Assembly: GCA_049325415.1 (NCBI GenBank) | Contig: JBMOLL010000127.1 | Location: 1-32,740, forward strand | Direction of reading: 5' to 3' | Origin: JBMOLL01 sp049325415 | Lineage (GTDB): Bacteria > Bacteroidota > Bacteroidia > Bacteroidales > GCA-2748055 | Length of the DNA stretch: 32,740 nucleotides | Shown here: piece after piece, positions 1-7,562 of the stretch | Numbering within the stretch: position 1 is the stretch's first letter | Layout: each line of letters starts with the position of its first letter | The notes under the pieces: generated by a model | What the model saw: the letters and a program-made list of their open reading frames with translations, nothing else | What the model was told of the DNA's origin: nothing | Databases searched by the model: none | Position numbers and translations under genes: made by a program

Positions 1-97
1 GGTTCGAATACCTCAGAAAGTTTGCTCCCTGCTTTAAAAAGTCCAAAAAATCAGTCCGAAACTTAAAAAATTTAACCAATGTGCTAATTTTATTAAT

Positions 98-124
98 CCT
101 AAAATCCGAATTGCGGATTTTAGG
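98..124. repeat. Perfect hairpin, 11-bp stem
   Basis: CCTAAAATCCG (98-108) and CGGATTTTAGG (114-124) are perfectly complementary around a 5-base loop. It lies in an AT-rich gene-free stretch downstream of the broken ORF6N gene (minus strand). Neither side has a proper T-run, so it is only a weak terminator candidate. It could also be a remnant of a small repeated element. Confidence 0.6.
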
Positions 125-146
125 AAATATCGGGATTTGAAAACCA

Positions 147-178
147 CCAGAAAGGTGAACGTAGTAAAACCTTTCTGG
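147..178. repeat. Perfect hairpin, 10-bp stem
   Basis: CCAGAAAGGT (147-156) pairs perfectly with ACCTTTCTGG (169-178) around a 12-base loop. It sits 22 bases from the hairpin at 98-124. No T-run follows on either strand. Apart from these two hairpins I see nothing supportable in positions 1-257: all frames are closed by stops. Confidence 0.6.
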
Positions 179-257
179 ATGATTTTCTTAGTCGTAAACA
201 TCTCATATTCGACATTTTTCTAATGCTATGCAATAGAAAATGAAGAGACGAATAAAC

Positions 258-448
258 TCAAATACATAAAATGGGTTTATTAAGCTCGAACATAAAGTCA
301 TCAGGAAACCTGTCTATGTTTCTGCGAACAGCCTGTTTCAAAACTTTTGTTTCAATTTTTACAGGTTTGCCAGATCTGTGTCCAGCATAACTTTCTTTCC
401 CCGAATCAGGTAGATCCGATTTGCCTCATAACACTCTGTCTTCTGCAT
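258..448 (-). pseudogene. ORF6N-domain protein, frameshifted and truncated remnant
   Basis: Reading from the ATG at 448, the minus strand encodes an ORF6N-domain start: residues 13-29 read IYLIRGKKVMLDTDLAN followed by L. The frame then hits TAA at the codon where the family has Tyr (LANLY). Adding one base there restores the family sequence in the next frame: KIETKVLKQAVRRNIDRFP, then DDFMFELNK, ending at TGA 258-260. This is a single-base deletion followed by loss of the downstream half. ORF6N proteins (Pfam ORF6N, phage KilA-N-like DNA-binding domains) are usually several times longer and are common accessory genes in Bacteroidales. The surrounding DNA is more AT-rich than the neighbours, which fits decayed foreign DNA. 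The domain call rests on recognised motifs and is strong; the exact limits of the remnant are uncertain. Confidence 0.75.
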
Positions 449-568
449 TAATGTGTTCAGGTACGGTATAATCGCAGGCAAACAGAATCTTTCTGACCCC
501 TCCCGCGTAATAATTCTCTTGATAAAGCGGGGATCCCGGTCTTTCCTTTCGAACAAAGCCGGCCTGAA

Positions 569-594
569 TTGGTTTAATGTTTCTGTTAAACCAA
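569..594. repeat. Inverted repeat before the prenyltransferase gene
   Basis: TTGGTTTAA (569-577) and TTAAACCAA (586-594) form a perfect 9-bp inverted repeat with an 8-base spacer, 12 bases before the preferred ATG at 607. No T-run follows, so it does not look like a terminator. A regulator site or a leader hairpin are both possible. The alternative ATG at 577 lies at the edge of this repeat, which argues mildly for the start at 607. Confidence 0.45.
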
Positions 595-606
595 AAACAA
601 TATAGT

Positions 607-1614
607 ATGGCAAATGTGAAGATATGGATGCAGGCGCTGAGAACGATCCCCAGGCTTTCGAAAGAGGAGTGGACCGATCTCGACCTGGTGGCCCGTTGGC
701 TGATCTCCACCCGCTCCGCTGTTTTCCTTATGACGGCGCTGAGCGCGGCTATTGGCGGGATCCTGGCCTATCGCGACGGAGCTTTCTCCTGGCCGCTGTT
801 CCTGGCTGCCCTGTTCGGACTGGTTTTTGCCCATGCCAGCAACAACCTGATCAACGATTTCGTCGATTTTAAAAAAGGCATTGATCACGATAATTACTAC
901 CGCTCACAGTACGGTCCCCAGCCGCTTGAACACGGGCTCATGACCCAGGGAGAACTTTTCCGCTATATTGCTTTCTCCCTGATCGTTGCTCTCGGACTGG
1001 GTACTTACCTGGTGACCCAAACCGGTATGCTTACCCTCATCCTCATGGGCGTGGGTCTGCTGTTCGTCCTGTTTTATACCTGGCCCCTGAAGTATATCGG
1101 CCTGGGTGAGCCTTCGGTAATCCTGATCTGGGGCCCGCTGATGGTAGGTGGCACCTATTTTGTCATTACCGGCGCCTGGAGCTGGGAAGTCGCCCTGATT
1201 GCCCTGGTGTATGCCCTCGGACCCACCTCGGTGCTCTTCGGGAAACATACCGATAAGCTGAACGAGGATAAGAAGAAAAAGGTCTATACCCTGCCGGTGA
1301 TCCTGGGTGAGAAAGCCGCACGCTGGGCCAACGTCGGGAACTGGATCCTGCAGTACGTCCTGGTAGCCGCAATGGTCGTTTTCCATGTCCTGTCGCCGGT
1401 TATGCTGATCGTCCTGCTGGCCCTGCCCAAATTCCTGAAAACGGCCAGGGTCTATTCCAAACCAAGGCCCACCGAAGCTCCTGCCGACCTTCCCGAAGGG
1501 GTATGGCCGCTGTACCTGTCGGCCAACGCCTTCCAGTACAACAAGGTTTTTGGCAGCCTCTTCCTCCTTGGAATCATTGTGGAAACCGTTCTGATCAAGA
1601 CCGGCGTGCTCTGA
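607..1614 (+). CDS. UbiA-family prenyltransferase (MenA-like)
   Basis: A 335-residue multi-pass membrane protein of the UbiA superfamily, which attaches polyprenyl chains to aromatic or related acceptors; in Bacteroidota the best known member is MenA of menaquinone synthesis. The first diphosphate/Mg-binding motif is visible as NDFVDFKKGID (residues 83-93). A second Asp-rich loop, KHTDKLNEDKKKK (213-225), follows the next membrane segments. About eight hydrophobic segments span the rest. An upstream in-frame ATG at 577 would add ten residues and overlaps an inverted repeat, so 607 is preferred. The gene ends in a hairpin terminator at 1635-1679 and stands alone in its transcription unit. No other quinone or heme genes are near, so the exact acceptor cannot be read from context. 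It differs enough from classical MenA that a family-level name is safer. Confidence 0.8.
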   Translation: MANVKIWMQALRTIPRLSKEEWTDLDLVARWLISTRSAVFLMTALSAAIGGILAYRDGAFSWPLFLAALFGLVFAHASNNLINDFVDFKKGIDHDNYYRSQYGPQPLEHGLMTQGELFRYIAFSLIVALGLGTYLVTQTGMLTLILMGVGLLFVLFYTWPLKYIGLGEPSVILIWGPLMVGGTYFVITGAWSWEVALIALVYALGPTSVLFGKHTDKLNEDKKKKVYTLPVILGEKAARWANVGNWILQYVLVAAMVVFHVLSPVMLIVLLALPKFLKTARVYSKPRPTEAPADLPEGVWPLYLSANAFQYNKVFGSLFLLGIIVETVLIKTGVL

Positions 1615-1634
1615 GCTGAAGATATTTTTCCTGC

Positions 1635-1679
1635 AAGTGGTTTGATTTGCTAATTTTGGCCTGTCAAACCACTTTTTTT
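1635..1679 (+). terminator. Rho-independent terminator of the prenyltransferase gene
   Basis: AAGTGGTTTGA (1635-1645) pairs with TCAAACCACTT (1664-1674), followed directly by a T-run to 1679. The 18-base loop contains the -7 box of the next gene (1651-1658). Confidence 0.75.
1651..1658 (+). promoter_or_regulatory. -7 box for the YciB-NUDIX gene
   Basis: TAATTTTG matches the Bacteroidota -7 consensus TAnnTTTG and lies 21 bases before the ATG at 1680. A TTTC at 1627-1630 could serve as a weak -33 element. A transcript from here would start inside the right arm of the terminator hairpin and so would not contain the hairpin. Confidence 0.5.
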
Positions 1680-2741
1680 ATGTTCGACCGCAAACTGTTG
1701 CTCCGGATGCTGCCGGGACTCATCCCGCTGCTTGTGTTCATCATTGCCGATGAGGTCTGGGGCACGCGCATTGGTTTGTACGTGGCCGTTGGTGTGGGAC
1801 TGGCCGAGCTGATCTTCACCCTTGTCAGGACCCGGAAACTCGATCGCTTCATCCTTCTCGACACTTCCCTGATCGTCATCCTGGGTGCCGTCTCGCTGCT
1901 GCTGGAGAACGATATCTTCTTCAAGATCAAGCCGGCACTCATCGAAGCCATCCTGGCCGGTATCCTGGGACTCTCCGCCTTCGGGAAAAAGAACCTGGTG
2001 CTCGGGATGACACAGCGTTACATGAAGGGTATCGAACTCAGCAATGAACAGAACCGGGCCATGCAACGCAGCATCCGGATCTTTTTCTGGATCACCGTCT
2101 TTCATATCGCCCTGGTCCTGTATTCAGCCTGGTTCCTTTCCGAAGCAGCCTGGGGCTTTATCAGCGGGGTCCTGTATTATGTTCTTTTTGCCGCCTGGTT
2201 TGGTATCGAATTTCTGCTCAGGTGGTTGAAAAACCGCCGGAACAGGGCCGTTGAATGGCTGCCGGTGGTCGATGAAGAGGGCCGGGTACTGGGTAAAGCG
2301 CCAAGGGATCTCTGTCATTTCAGGGAGGAGAAACTGCTTCACCCGGTGGTTCACCTCCATCTTTTCAATACCCGGGGAGAGTTATACCTGCAGCACCGGC
2401 CCATGCATAAAAAGGTGCAGCCCGGGAAATGGGATACCGCCGTAGGAGGTCATCTGGCCTTCGGGGAGACTGTTGAAACGGCCCTCCGGCGTGAAGCTGC
2501 CGAAGAACTGGGGCTGAACGGGGAACTCAGTGCCCGGCTGCTGGAAAAGTACATCTGGGAATCGGAGGTCGAGCGGGAACTGGTATTTATGTTCCGGGGA
2601 ACAGCCACAGCCGAACCCCGCCCCGACAGCCATGAACTCGCCGGGGGAAAATTCTGGCCGCTGAACGAAATACGACGCTCCCTCGGGAAAGGGATCTTTA
2701 CGCCGAATTTCGAACTGGAATTCAGGAAGATGTACCCTTAA
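1680..2741 (+). CDS. YciB-like membrane domain fused to NUDIX hydrolase
   Basis: A 353-residue two-part protein. Residues 1-180 are hydrophobic, with about six membrane segments, and resemble the YciB/intracellular septation protein A family: an early PLLVFIIADE-like segment, then LLDTSLI and NDIFFKIKP. Residues 193-353 form a cytoplasmic NUDIX domain. Its NUDIX box at 257-279 is complete (G-x5-E-x7-REAAEELGL), so Mg binding and nucleoside-diphosphate-type hydrolysis are expected. The domain resembles the YfcD/isopentenyl-diphosphate isomerase-like branch (WLPVVDEEGRVLGKAPRD opening). The ATG at 1680 is chosen because the in-frame TTG at 1647 lies upstream of the promoter box. The substrate is unknown; a membrane-tethered hydrolase acting on a lipid-linked or nucleotide diphosphate is inference only. 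The neighbouring prenyltransferase also handles diphosphates, but the two genes have separate transcription signals. Confidence 0.8.
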   Translation: MFDRKLLLRMLPGLIPLLVFIIADEVWGTRIGLYVAVGVGLAELIFTLVRTRKLDRFILLDTSLIVILGAVSLLLENDIFFKIKPALIEAILAGILGLSAFGKKNLVLGMTQRYMKGIELSNEQNRAMQRSIRIFFWITVFHIALVLYSAWFLSEAAWGFISGVLYYVLFAAWFGIEFLLRWLKNRRNRAVEWLPVVDEEGRVLGKAPRDLCHFREEKLLHPVVHLHLFNTRGELYLQHRPMHKKVQPGKWDTAVGGHLAFGETVETALRREAAEELGLNGELSARLLEKYIWESEVERELVFMFRGTATAEPRPDSHELAGGKFWPLNEIRRSLGKGIFTPNFELEFRKMYP

Positions 2742-2783
2742 TGCCGGCCCGGCCCCGCCTTTAATTTGGCCTGCCGCCTGTTC

Positions 2784-3266
2784 ATGAAACACCTCCAGGG
2801 CTGGATCTCCGGGGTGGCACGTCCCGATTATGTGGCGAACGTGGAAGGTGGCGGGGGGAAGATCATGCTCATGCCCACGGGCTACCGGAACGGGCTTGAT
2901 CCGCTGATCGATGAGCCGGCGAACGAGAGTATGGCCATCATCAGTACCTGGGACAGCCGGAAGATCATGAACTATGAGGTGATGGGCCGGGCCGACGTGG
3001 AGGAATACCGGAACGCCATGGAAATCATGAATGCCTTTATCGGGAGAAAAGGCGTGTTCCTTCCCCGGCTGATTATCACGGATAAGAAAGGCAACGTGCT
3101 GGAAACCACCAACCGTACCGATATTACCGCTGCTGAAAATCTCCGCAAGACGCAGCTGCTTGGCTACCATGCCGGGAAGAGCGGACTGCCCCTCACTAAT
3201 CCATTCTCCAAAAAAGACGAACTGGAGGCTTTATTCAGAAAATCTGCATTTTCCGGGAACGACTGA
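2784..3266 (+). pseudogene. KamA-type aminomutase, C-terminal fragment only
   Basis: A 160-residue reading frame matching only the C-terminal end of the lysine 2,3-aminomutase (KamA) radical-SAM family, whose members are about 400 residues long. It keeps the strand and loop with the PLP-binding lysine, GGGGK at residues 22-26 (Lys337 of the clostridial enzyme, from memory). It lacks the whole radical-SAM barrel and its CxxxCxxC iron-sulfur motif. At the position of a substrate-contacting Asp, seven residues before the Lys, it has Asn19. No N-terminal half is present upstream: the NUDIX gene ends at 2741. The fragment stays open for 160 codons without internal stops, so loss of the front half may be recent, or the piece may be expressed. 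The ATG at 2784 is preferred over a TTG at 2766. A degenerate -7-like TTAATTTG lies at 2761-2768. Confidence 0.65.
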
Positions 3267-3302
3267 GCTCGTTCTGCCACTTTTCAGCAGCCGGTACTAA
3301 AC

Positions 3303-3376
3303 AACCCACCCCTGTATCCGCCTGGTCCCGCTGTTCAGCGCCGACCGGTTTCCGGTACAGGGGTGGGTTTTATTTT
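3303..3376 (+). terminator. Strong terminator closing the left block
   Basis: AACCCACCCCTGTA (3303-3316) and TACAGGGGTGGGTT (3356-3369) form a perfect 14-bp stem followed by TTTATTTT. The long loop contains a further small GC-rich inverted repeat. It ends transcription of the NUDIX gene/KamA fragment block. Confidence 0.8.
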
Positions 3377-3400
3377 AGGAGGACGCGCCAAGCGTCCTCC
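3372..3400 (-). terminator. Terminator of the SGNH modular protein gene
   Basis: GGAGGACGC (3378-3386) and GCGTCCTCC (3392-3400) form a perfect 9-bp stem with a 5-base loop. On the minus strand the stem is followed by TAAAATAAAA, an A/T-rich tail with only a weak T-run. On the plus strand it is followed by CGTTTTCTT, so it may work in both directions. Confidence 0.6.
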
Positions 3401-3447
3401 CGTTTTCTTATGGCCGGTATATCACAACCGGCTTCAGTTGCTGCAGG

Positions 3448-6400
3448 TCATTTATTGTGCAGCAGTTTGAAGGAATACTGCCGGGTACCAAGGGAATCTT
3501 CAATGAGAAGAACTCCCATGACCAGCGAATTCTCCGTTCCGATCTGTTCTCCGGTGACGGTGATCATATGGCTGCCGCCAAAAGACACCGGCTCAGAGAT
3601 CATACCCACTTCACGTCCGGTCACATCATAGAACCGCAGGATAGCTGTTCCTTCCGATACCGTTTCGAATTCGACTGAAGAATAGTCGCTGTAAGGATTC
3701 GGGAATACCCGTACGCCCTCCATAGTGGCCGAGCTGCGGTCGATACCATCGGGCTCAACGCAGGCAAGGCTTTCGATCCCTTTTGCAAGCACCCGCTGGA
3801 ACAGCAGCCGGTGACCGGCGTTGTTCAGATGCACTCCGTCGCCCGAATCATAAGTGGTATTGATCCAGCCGGTTTCTGTGGCAACTCCGGTCCAGAAATC
3901 GATGCAGTTATCGCCATAGATAGCCATGAGGGTATCCTTCATATCCACCTGGATCTGAACCTGTGCAGGGTTCGTGAAGTTCCTGGGCTGCGTGGTGGCA
4001 ATCCATACCTGGATGCCGCTGGCATTGGCCAGTTCGACAATGGTCTCGTAGTTGGCGAGTTGCAGATCCACACCGTAATTCTTGGTCGCATCGTTCGATG
4101 GCATGTTGATGATAATCGCATAGGGATTATAGGTCATCGCCTTCGTAATATTGCGTTCCGTGTCAATGGATTCGGAAACTCCATCGGGCATGCTGGTTCC
4201 CGTCGGAAGGATCTGGAAGGTGGTGTAGCCACCCAGTGCCAGGTTCACCACGTTATAATCCGAAGTGATTTCCTTCAGGGCTCTCTTGTAACGGTTAACC
4301 CATGAACTGTCGATCGGGGAAGCACCCGAACCGTAGGCCGTCGATGATCCCAGTACAACAATCGTATTGTTGCACAGCGGTTCAATCGTGCTGAAGGTTT
4401 CAAGGCTGACATCACTGAAAGCCCCGCTCGTCAGTTTCACCAGGCATTCGGAGGAAACAACCGAGGGAACGGTCCAGAGGTAGCTGTATTCATCAGCACC
4501 TACAGTGGCCACAGACGACCAGTTGGAACCGTTATCCGAAGAGAACTCGATCGCGATGTCGTCGACCAGGGCGATGCTGTTCCATTTGATCATATGGCTT
4601 GAACCCGTCAGCCAGGTTTCACCACCATTGGGGCTGATAATGGAAACGTAAGCATTGGCCGGATCCTGGATGGTGAACAGGTGGTCGCTGACATCTTCGG
4701 TACTGCCGGAAGCCAGTTTAACAAGGCATTCCGACGATTGCAGTACTGGAACGTCCCATACAACAGAAGTGCTTGCTTTGGAGACTGTGGCAATCGGATT
4801 CCAGCTGACGCCGTTGTCGGAGGAATAACTTACGTCAATATCACTTTTAATATTGATTGACGACCACGAGATGGTATGTGAAGTTCCGCCAACCCATACT
4901 TCGTCGCCGTTGGGCGATTCAAGGGTCAGGGTCGGAGGCAGGGCGTCTTCAAAGTCATAGGAAATCCTTAACGATCCAAGGTAAAAGTATTTAGTGGAAT
5001 TGGTATTGTTTTCCCCGGGAGAAACAATAAGGTTGATGGTTCCGTCAGCAGCCGGCTGCAGGGTAAACTCCACGATGTTCGCTGTATTATTGGCGGCATC
5101 CAGGTAAACCGAGTCAGTCACTGCACCGATGAATTTATACTTGGTCTCCCTGTTATCCGTAACCCCCATCCTTGATGCAAACATCTTGAATGTATAGGAT
5201 TTCGCGGGATTCATTCCTGTAAATACCATTCCTCCGGTAGGTTCTTTAATACCACTGTGATCACCTACGTTGCCAAAGAAGTTGTCCTGGGCAGCCGTTA
5301 CAGGTATGCCAACAGAAGCATCAGGAGCTGTGGTACCATTTGTATTAATACCGGTAAAGCGGTCATTCACATTTACTCCCATTGCAGTATAGAGATTTCG
5401 GGAGTTTTTCAGCATGGCGATCTCACCGGCACCGTTGGTACCGCTGATATTGTTCCAGGGCTCTGCAGAAGCGGTTGAGGCATCACCAAAATCGATCATG
5501 ATCATATCGCTGCCCGACATCATGGTGAAGACTGCGTCGCTGACGTCGCTGACAGTTCCGGAGCTGACCTGGAACAGGCATTCCTCGGAGATATCATCGG
5601 GTACGGTCCAGATATAGGATTCCACGGTTTTGTCGACCGTTGCAATCGGGTTCCAGCTCACCCCGTTATCGGTGGAATAACTCAGCTCCACATCGGCGAT
5701 CAGGTTGGTATTTGCCCAGGTGAGGGTGTAAAGGTTACCGTTGAACAGCACTTCACCTCCGTTGGGAGCGGTCACCTCAATGGCAGGAGGAAGGGCGTCT
5801 TCGAAGTCGTACGACATTTTCATCGCACCGAGGTAGTAAAATCCGGATGAATTGGTGTTGTTCGGACCGGGAGAGACGGTAAGGTCGATAGTTCCGTCAA
5901 CTGCAGGCACCATGGCCAGGGTCACCTTATTGGCCGTATTGTTGGAAGCATCCAGGTATACGGAGTCTTTGGTGGCACCAATAAACCTGTACTTGGCTTC
6001 CCGGTTGTCGGTGACAGAGGTACGGCTGGCAAAAATGTCGAAGGTGTAGGTTTTGGCCGGATTCAGTCCGGTGAAAAGCATGGCTCCGGTAGGTTGCTGA
6101 CTTCCTGAGAATTCGGCAACGTTCCCGTAATAACTGTCACGGGTGGCTGTTTCGGGGAAACCGATCGTCCCGTCGGGCGTGGTGGTTCCACCGGTATTGA
6201 TCCCGTTGAAACGGTCGTATACGCTGACACCCATTCCGGTAAGCAGGTTCCTGGAGTTCCTGAGTTTCTGGATGGAGCCTTCTCCCGAAGTGGAAGTAAG
6301 GTTGTTCCAGGGCAGCGGAGTGGCTGTGGTGACATCGCCGAAGTCGATCATGATCATGTCGCTCCCGGGAACCATGGTAAATACGGCGTCGCTCACATCG

Positions 6401-7275
6401 CTGGCTGTTCCGGAAGTTGCTTTAATGAGGCATTCATAGGTGATGTCTTCGGGAATGGTCCAGCTGTACGACTCCTGTGTCGGAGGAACAACGTCTATGG
6501 GCTTCCATGTGGTCCCGTTGTCGGGCGAGTAGCTGAGCTCAATATTCTCAATCAGGTTGGTATTGCTCCATGTTACATTGAAAAGGTTACCTGTGAACAG
6601 GGTTTCTCCACCATTGGGTGAAGTGATTTCAATGGCGGGAGGCAGGGCATCTTCATGCTCGTAGATCATTTTGATCGCTCCCAGGTAGAAAAAGCCGGAT
6701 GCGTTATTGTTATTAGGGCCGGGAGAGACCGTAAGGTCAATTGTACCGTCGGCTGCCGGCTGCACCGTTATGGTGGCCACATTGGCGGTATTGTTCGAGG
6801 AATTCAGGTAAACGGAATCCTTGGCAATACCTGTGAATTTGTACTTGGCTTCCCGGTTGTCGGTGGCCGTGCGGCTGGCAAAGATGACAAAGGAATAGGA
6901 TTTTGATGCATTCAGCCCGGTAAATAACATGGCTCCGGTCGGCTGCGCAGTGCCGGAGAATACGGCCACGTTGCCGAAATAACTGTCGCTGGCGGTCGTT
7001 GCCGGGAAACCGATGGAAGCATCCGGAGTGGTCGTTCCGCCCGTGTTGATCCCGTTAAAGCGGTCGTATACACTTACGCCCATAGCTGTTTTCAGGCTCT
7101 TCGAGTTCATCAGGTTGGCAATGGCGCCTTCCCCAGAAACTGAGTTCATGTTGTTCCAGGGCGCTGCCGTGAGCGTGGAACCAAAATCGATCAGGATCGT
7201 GTCGTTTTCTGCCTGTAGCGCCATAAAGGGCAAAAGCAGAAGGACTCCTGCAATTAAGTGCCTAAGTTTTCTCAT
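3448..7275 (-). CDS. Secreted modular SGNH-hydrolase protein with T9SS sorting domain
   Basis: A 1275-residue exported protein. Residues 1-22 are a signal peptide ending ALQA. Three IDFG modules (about 27-205, 306-490, 591-774; each opens with IDFG and has a PWNN motif) alternate with Ig-like repeats opening with a SPNGGE-type motif (213-301, 497-585, 782-869, 877-965). These resemble Ser/Thr-rich Kre9-type extracellular domains. An SGNH/GDSL hydrolase domain follows (970-1170): VLGSSTAYG carries the nucleophile Ser978, SND carries Asn1061, and DGVHLN gives Asp1146 and His1149. Residues 1188-1275 are a T9SS type A C-terminal domain (VFPNPYSD, FYDVTGREV, final FKLL). The likely role is a cell-surface or released esterase, perhaps removing acyl groups from polysaccharide, with binding modules. 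The substrate is not readable. The ATG at 7275 is chosen over a TTG at 7281. The regulator gene lies 287 bases upstream on the same strand. Confidence 0.85.
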   Translation of the reverse strand: MRKLRHLIAGVLLLLPFMALQAENDTILIDFGSTLTAAPWNNMNSVSGEGAIANLMNSKSLKTAMGVSVYDRFNGINTGGTTTPDASIGFPATTASDSYFGNVAVFSGTAQPTGAMLFTGLNASKSYSFVIFASRTATDNREAKYKFTGIAKDSVYLNSSNNTANVATITVQPAADGTIDLTVSPGPNNNNASGFFYLGAIKMIYEHEDALPPAIEITSPNGGETLFTGNLFNVTWSNTNLIENIELSYSPDNGTTWKPIDVVPPTQESYSWTIPEDITYECLIKATSGTASDVSDAVFTMVPGSDMIMIDFGDVTTATPLPWNNLTSTSGEGSIQKLRNSRNLLTGMGVSVYDRFNGINTGGTTTPDGTIGFPETATRDSYYGNVAEFSGSQQPTGAMLFTGLNPAKTYTFDIFASRTSVTDNREAKYRFIGATKDSVYLDASNNTANKVTLAMVPAVDGTIDLTVSPGPNNTNSSGFYYLGAMKMSYDFEDALPPAIEVTAPNGGEVLFNGNLYTLTWANTNLIADVELSYSTDNGVSWNPIATVDKTVESYIWTVPDDISEECLFQVSSGTVSDVSDAVFTMMSGSDMIMIDFGDASTASAEPWNNISGTNGAGEIAMLKNSRNLYTAMGVNVNDRFTGINTNGTTAPDASVGIPVTAAQDNFFGNVGDHSGIKEPTGGMVFTGMNPAKSYTFKMFASRMGVTDNRETKYKFIGAVTDSVYLDAANNTANIVEFTLQPAADGTINLIVSPGENNTNSTKYFYLGSLRISYDFEDALPPTLTLESPNGDEVWVGGTSHTISWSSINIKSDIDVSYSSDNGVSWNPIATVSKASTSVVWDVPVLQSSECLVKLASGSTEDVSDHLFTIQDPANAYVSIISPNGGETWLTGSSHMIKWNSIALVDDIAIEFSSDNGSNWSSVATVGADEYSYLWTVPSVVSSECLVKLTSGAFSDVSLETFSTIEPLCNNTIVVLGSSTAYGSGASPIDSSWVNRYKRALKEITSDYNVVNLALGGYTTFQILPTGTSMPDGVSESIDTERNITKAMTYNPYAIIINMPSNDATKNYGVDLQLANYETIVELANASGIQVWIATTQPRNFTNPAQVQIQVDMKDTLMAIYGDNCIDFWTGVATETGWINTTYDSGDGVHLNNAGHRLLFQRVLAKGIESLACVEPDGIDRSSATMEGVRVFPNPYSDYSSVEFETVSEGTAILRFYDVTGREVGMISEPVSFGGSHMITVTGEQIGTENSLVMGVLLIEDSLGTRQYSFKLLHNK
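4669..7197 (-). repeat. Three tandem IDFG + Ig-like coding modules
   Basis: The coding sequence repeats with a period of about 279-285 codons: module 1 at 6373-7197, module 2 at 5521-6360, module 3 at 4669-5505. Modules 1 and 2 are close even at the DNA level; compare the stretches around 6195-6240 and 7042-7085, which encode the shared VYDRFNGINTGGTTTPD segment. Module 3 is more diverged. A fourth Ig-like repeat without its IDFG partner follows at 4384-4647. This pattern indicates stepwise duplication, the copy next to the N-terminus being the youngest. Confidence 0.8.
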
Positions 7276-7562
7276 AGTCAAATAGTTAAAAATTAGTAAT
7301 TTCTTTTTTTGTTGTAGCAGACCCCGGTTTACGAACCACAGTCAGAAAGAGATTTCCGGTACGATGAAAATAAATATTAATTCATTGACCGGCTTGTCAA
7401 TTCTTTTTCAACTGTAATGCAAACCGGAAGATTTCCATCACCTTGGAAAGGTATTCAACAAAAAATCGATGAAGGTGGAACTATGTTCAAAAAGATTCCG
7501 GAAATGTTCAGGGATCGGAATCGGATATTACAGGACCTGCGATATTCCGGCCCGTTCTCTGT

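Noticed and set aside
1..16. GGTTCGAAT at the window start resembles a tRNA T-loop
   Set aside because: The base after the loop is A instead of the required C, no acceptor stem or CCA end follows, and the 5' half would lie outside the window.
7513..7541. Imperfect inverted repeat CGGATATTACAGG/CCTGCGATATTCCGG after the HTCS gene
   Set aside because: The centre is too tight for a stable hairpin and no T-run follows on the minus strand. Otherwise the 287-base gap 7276-7562 shows no gene or clear signal.
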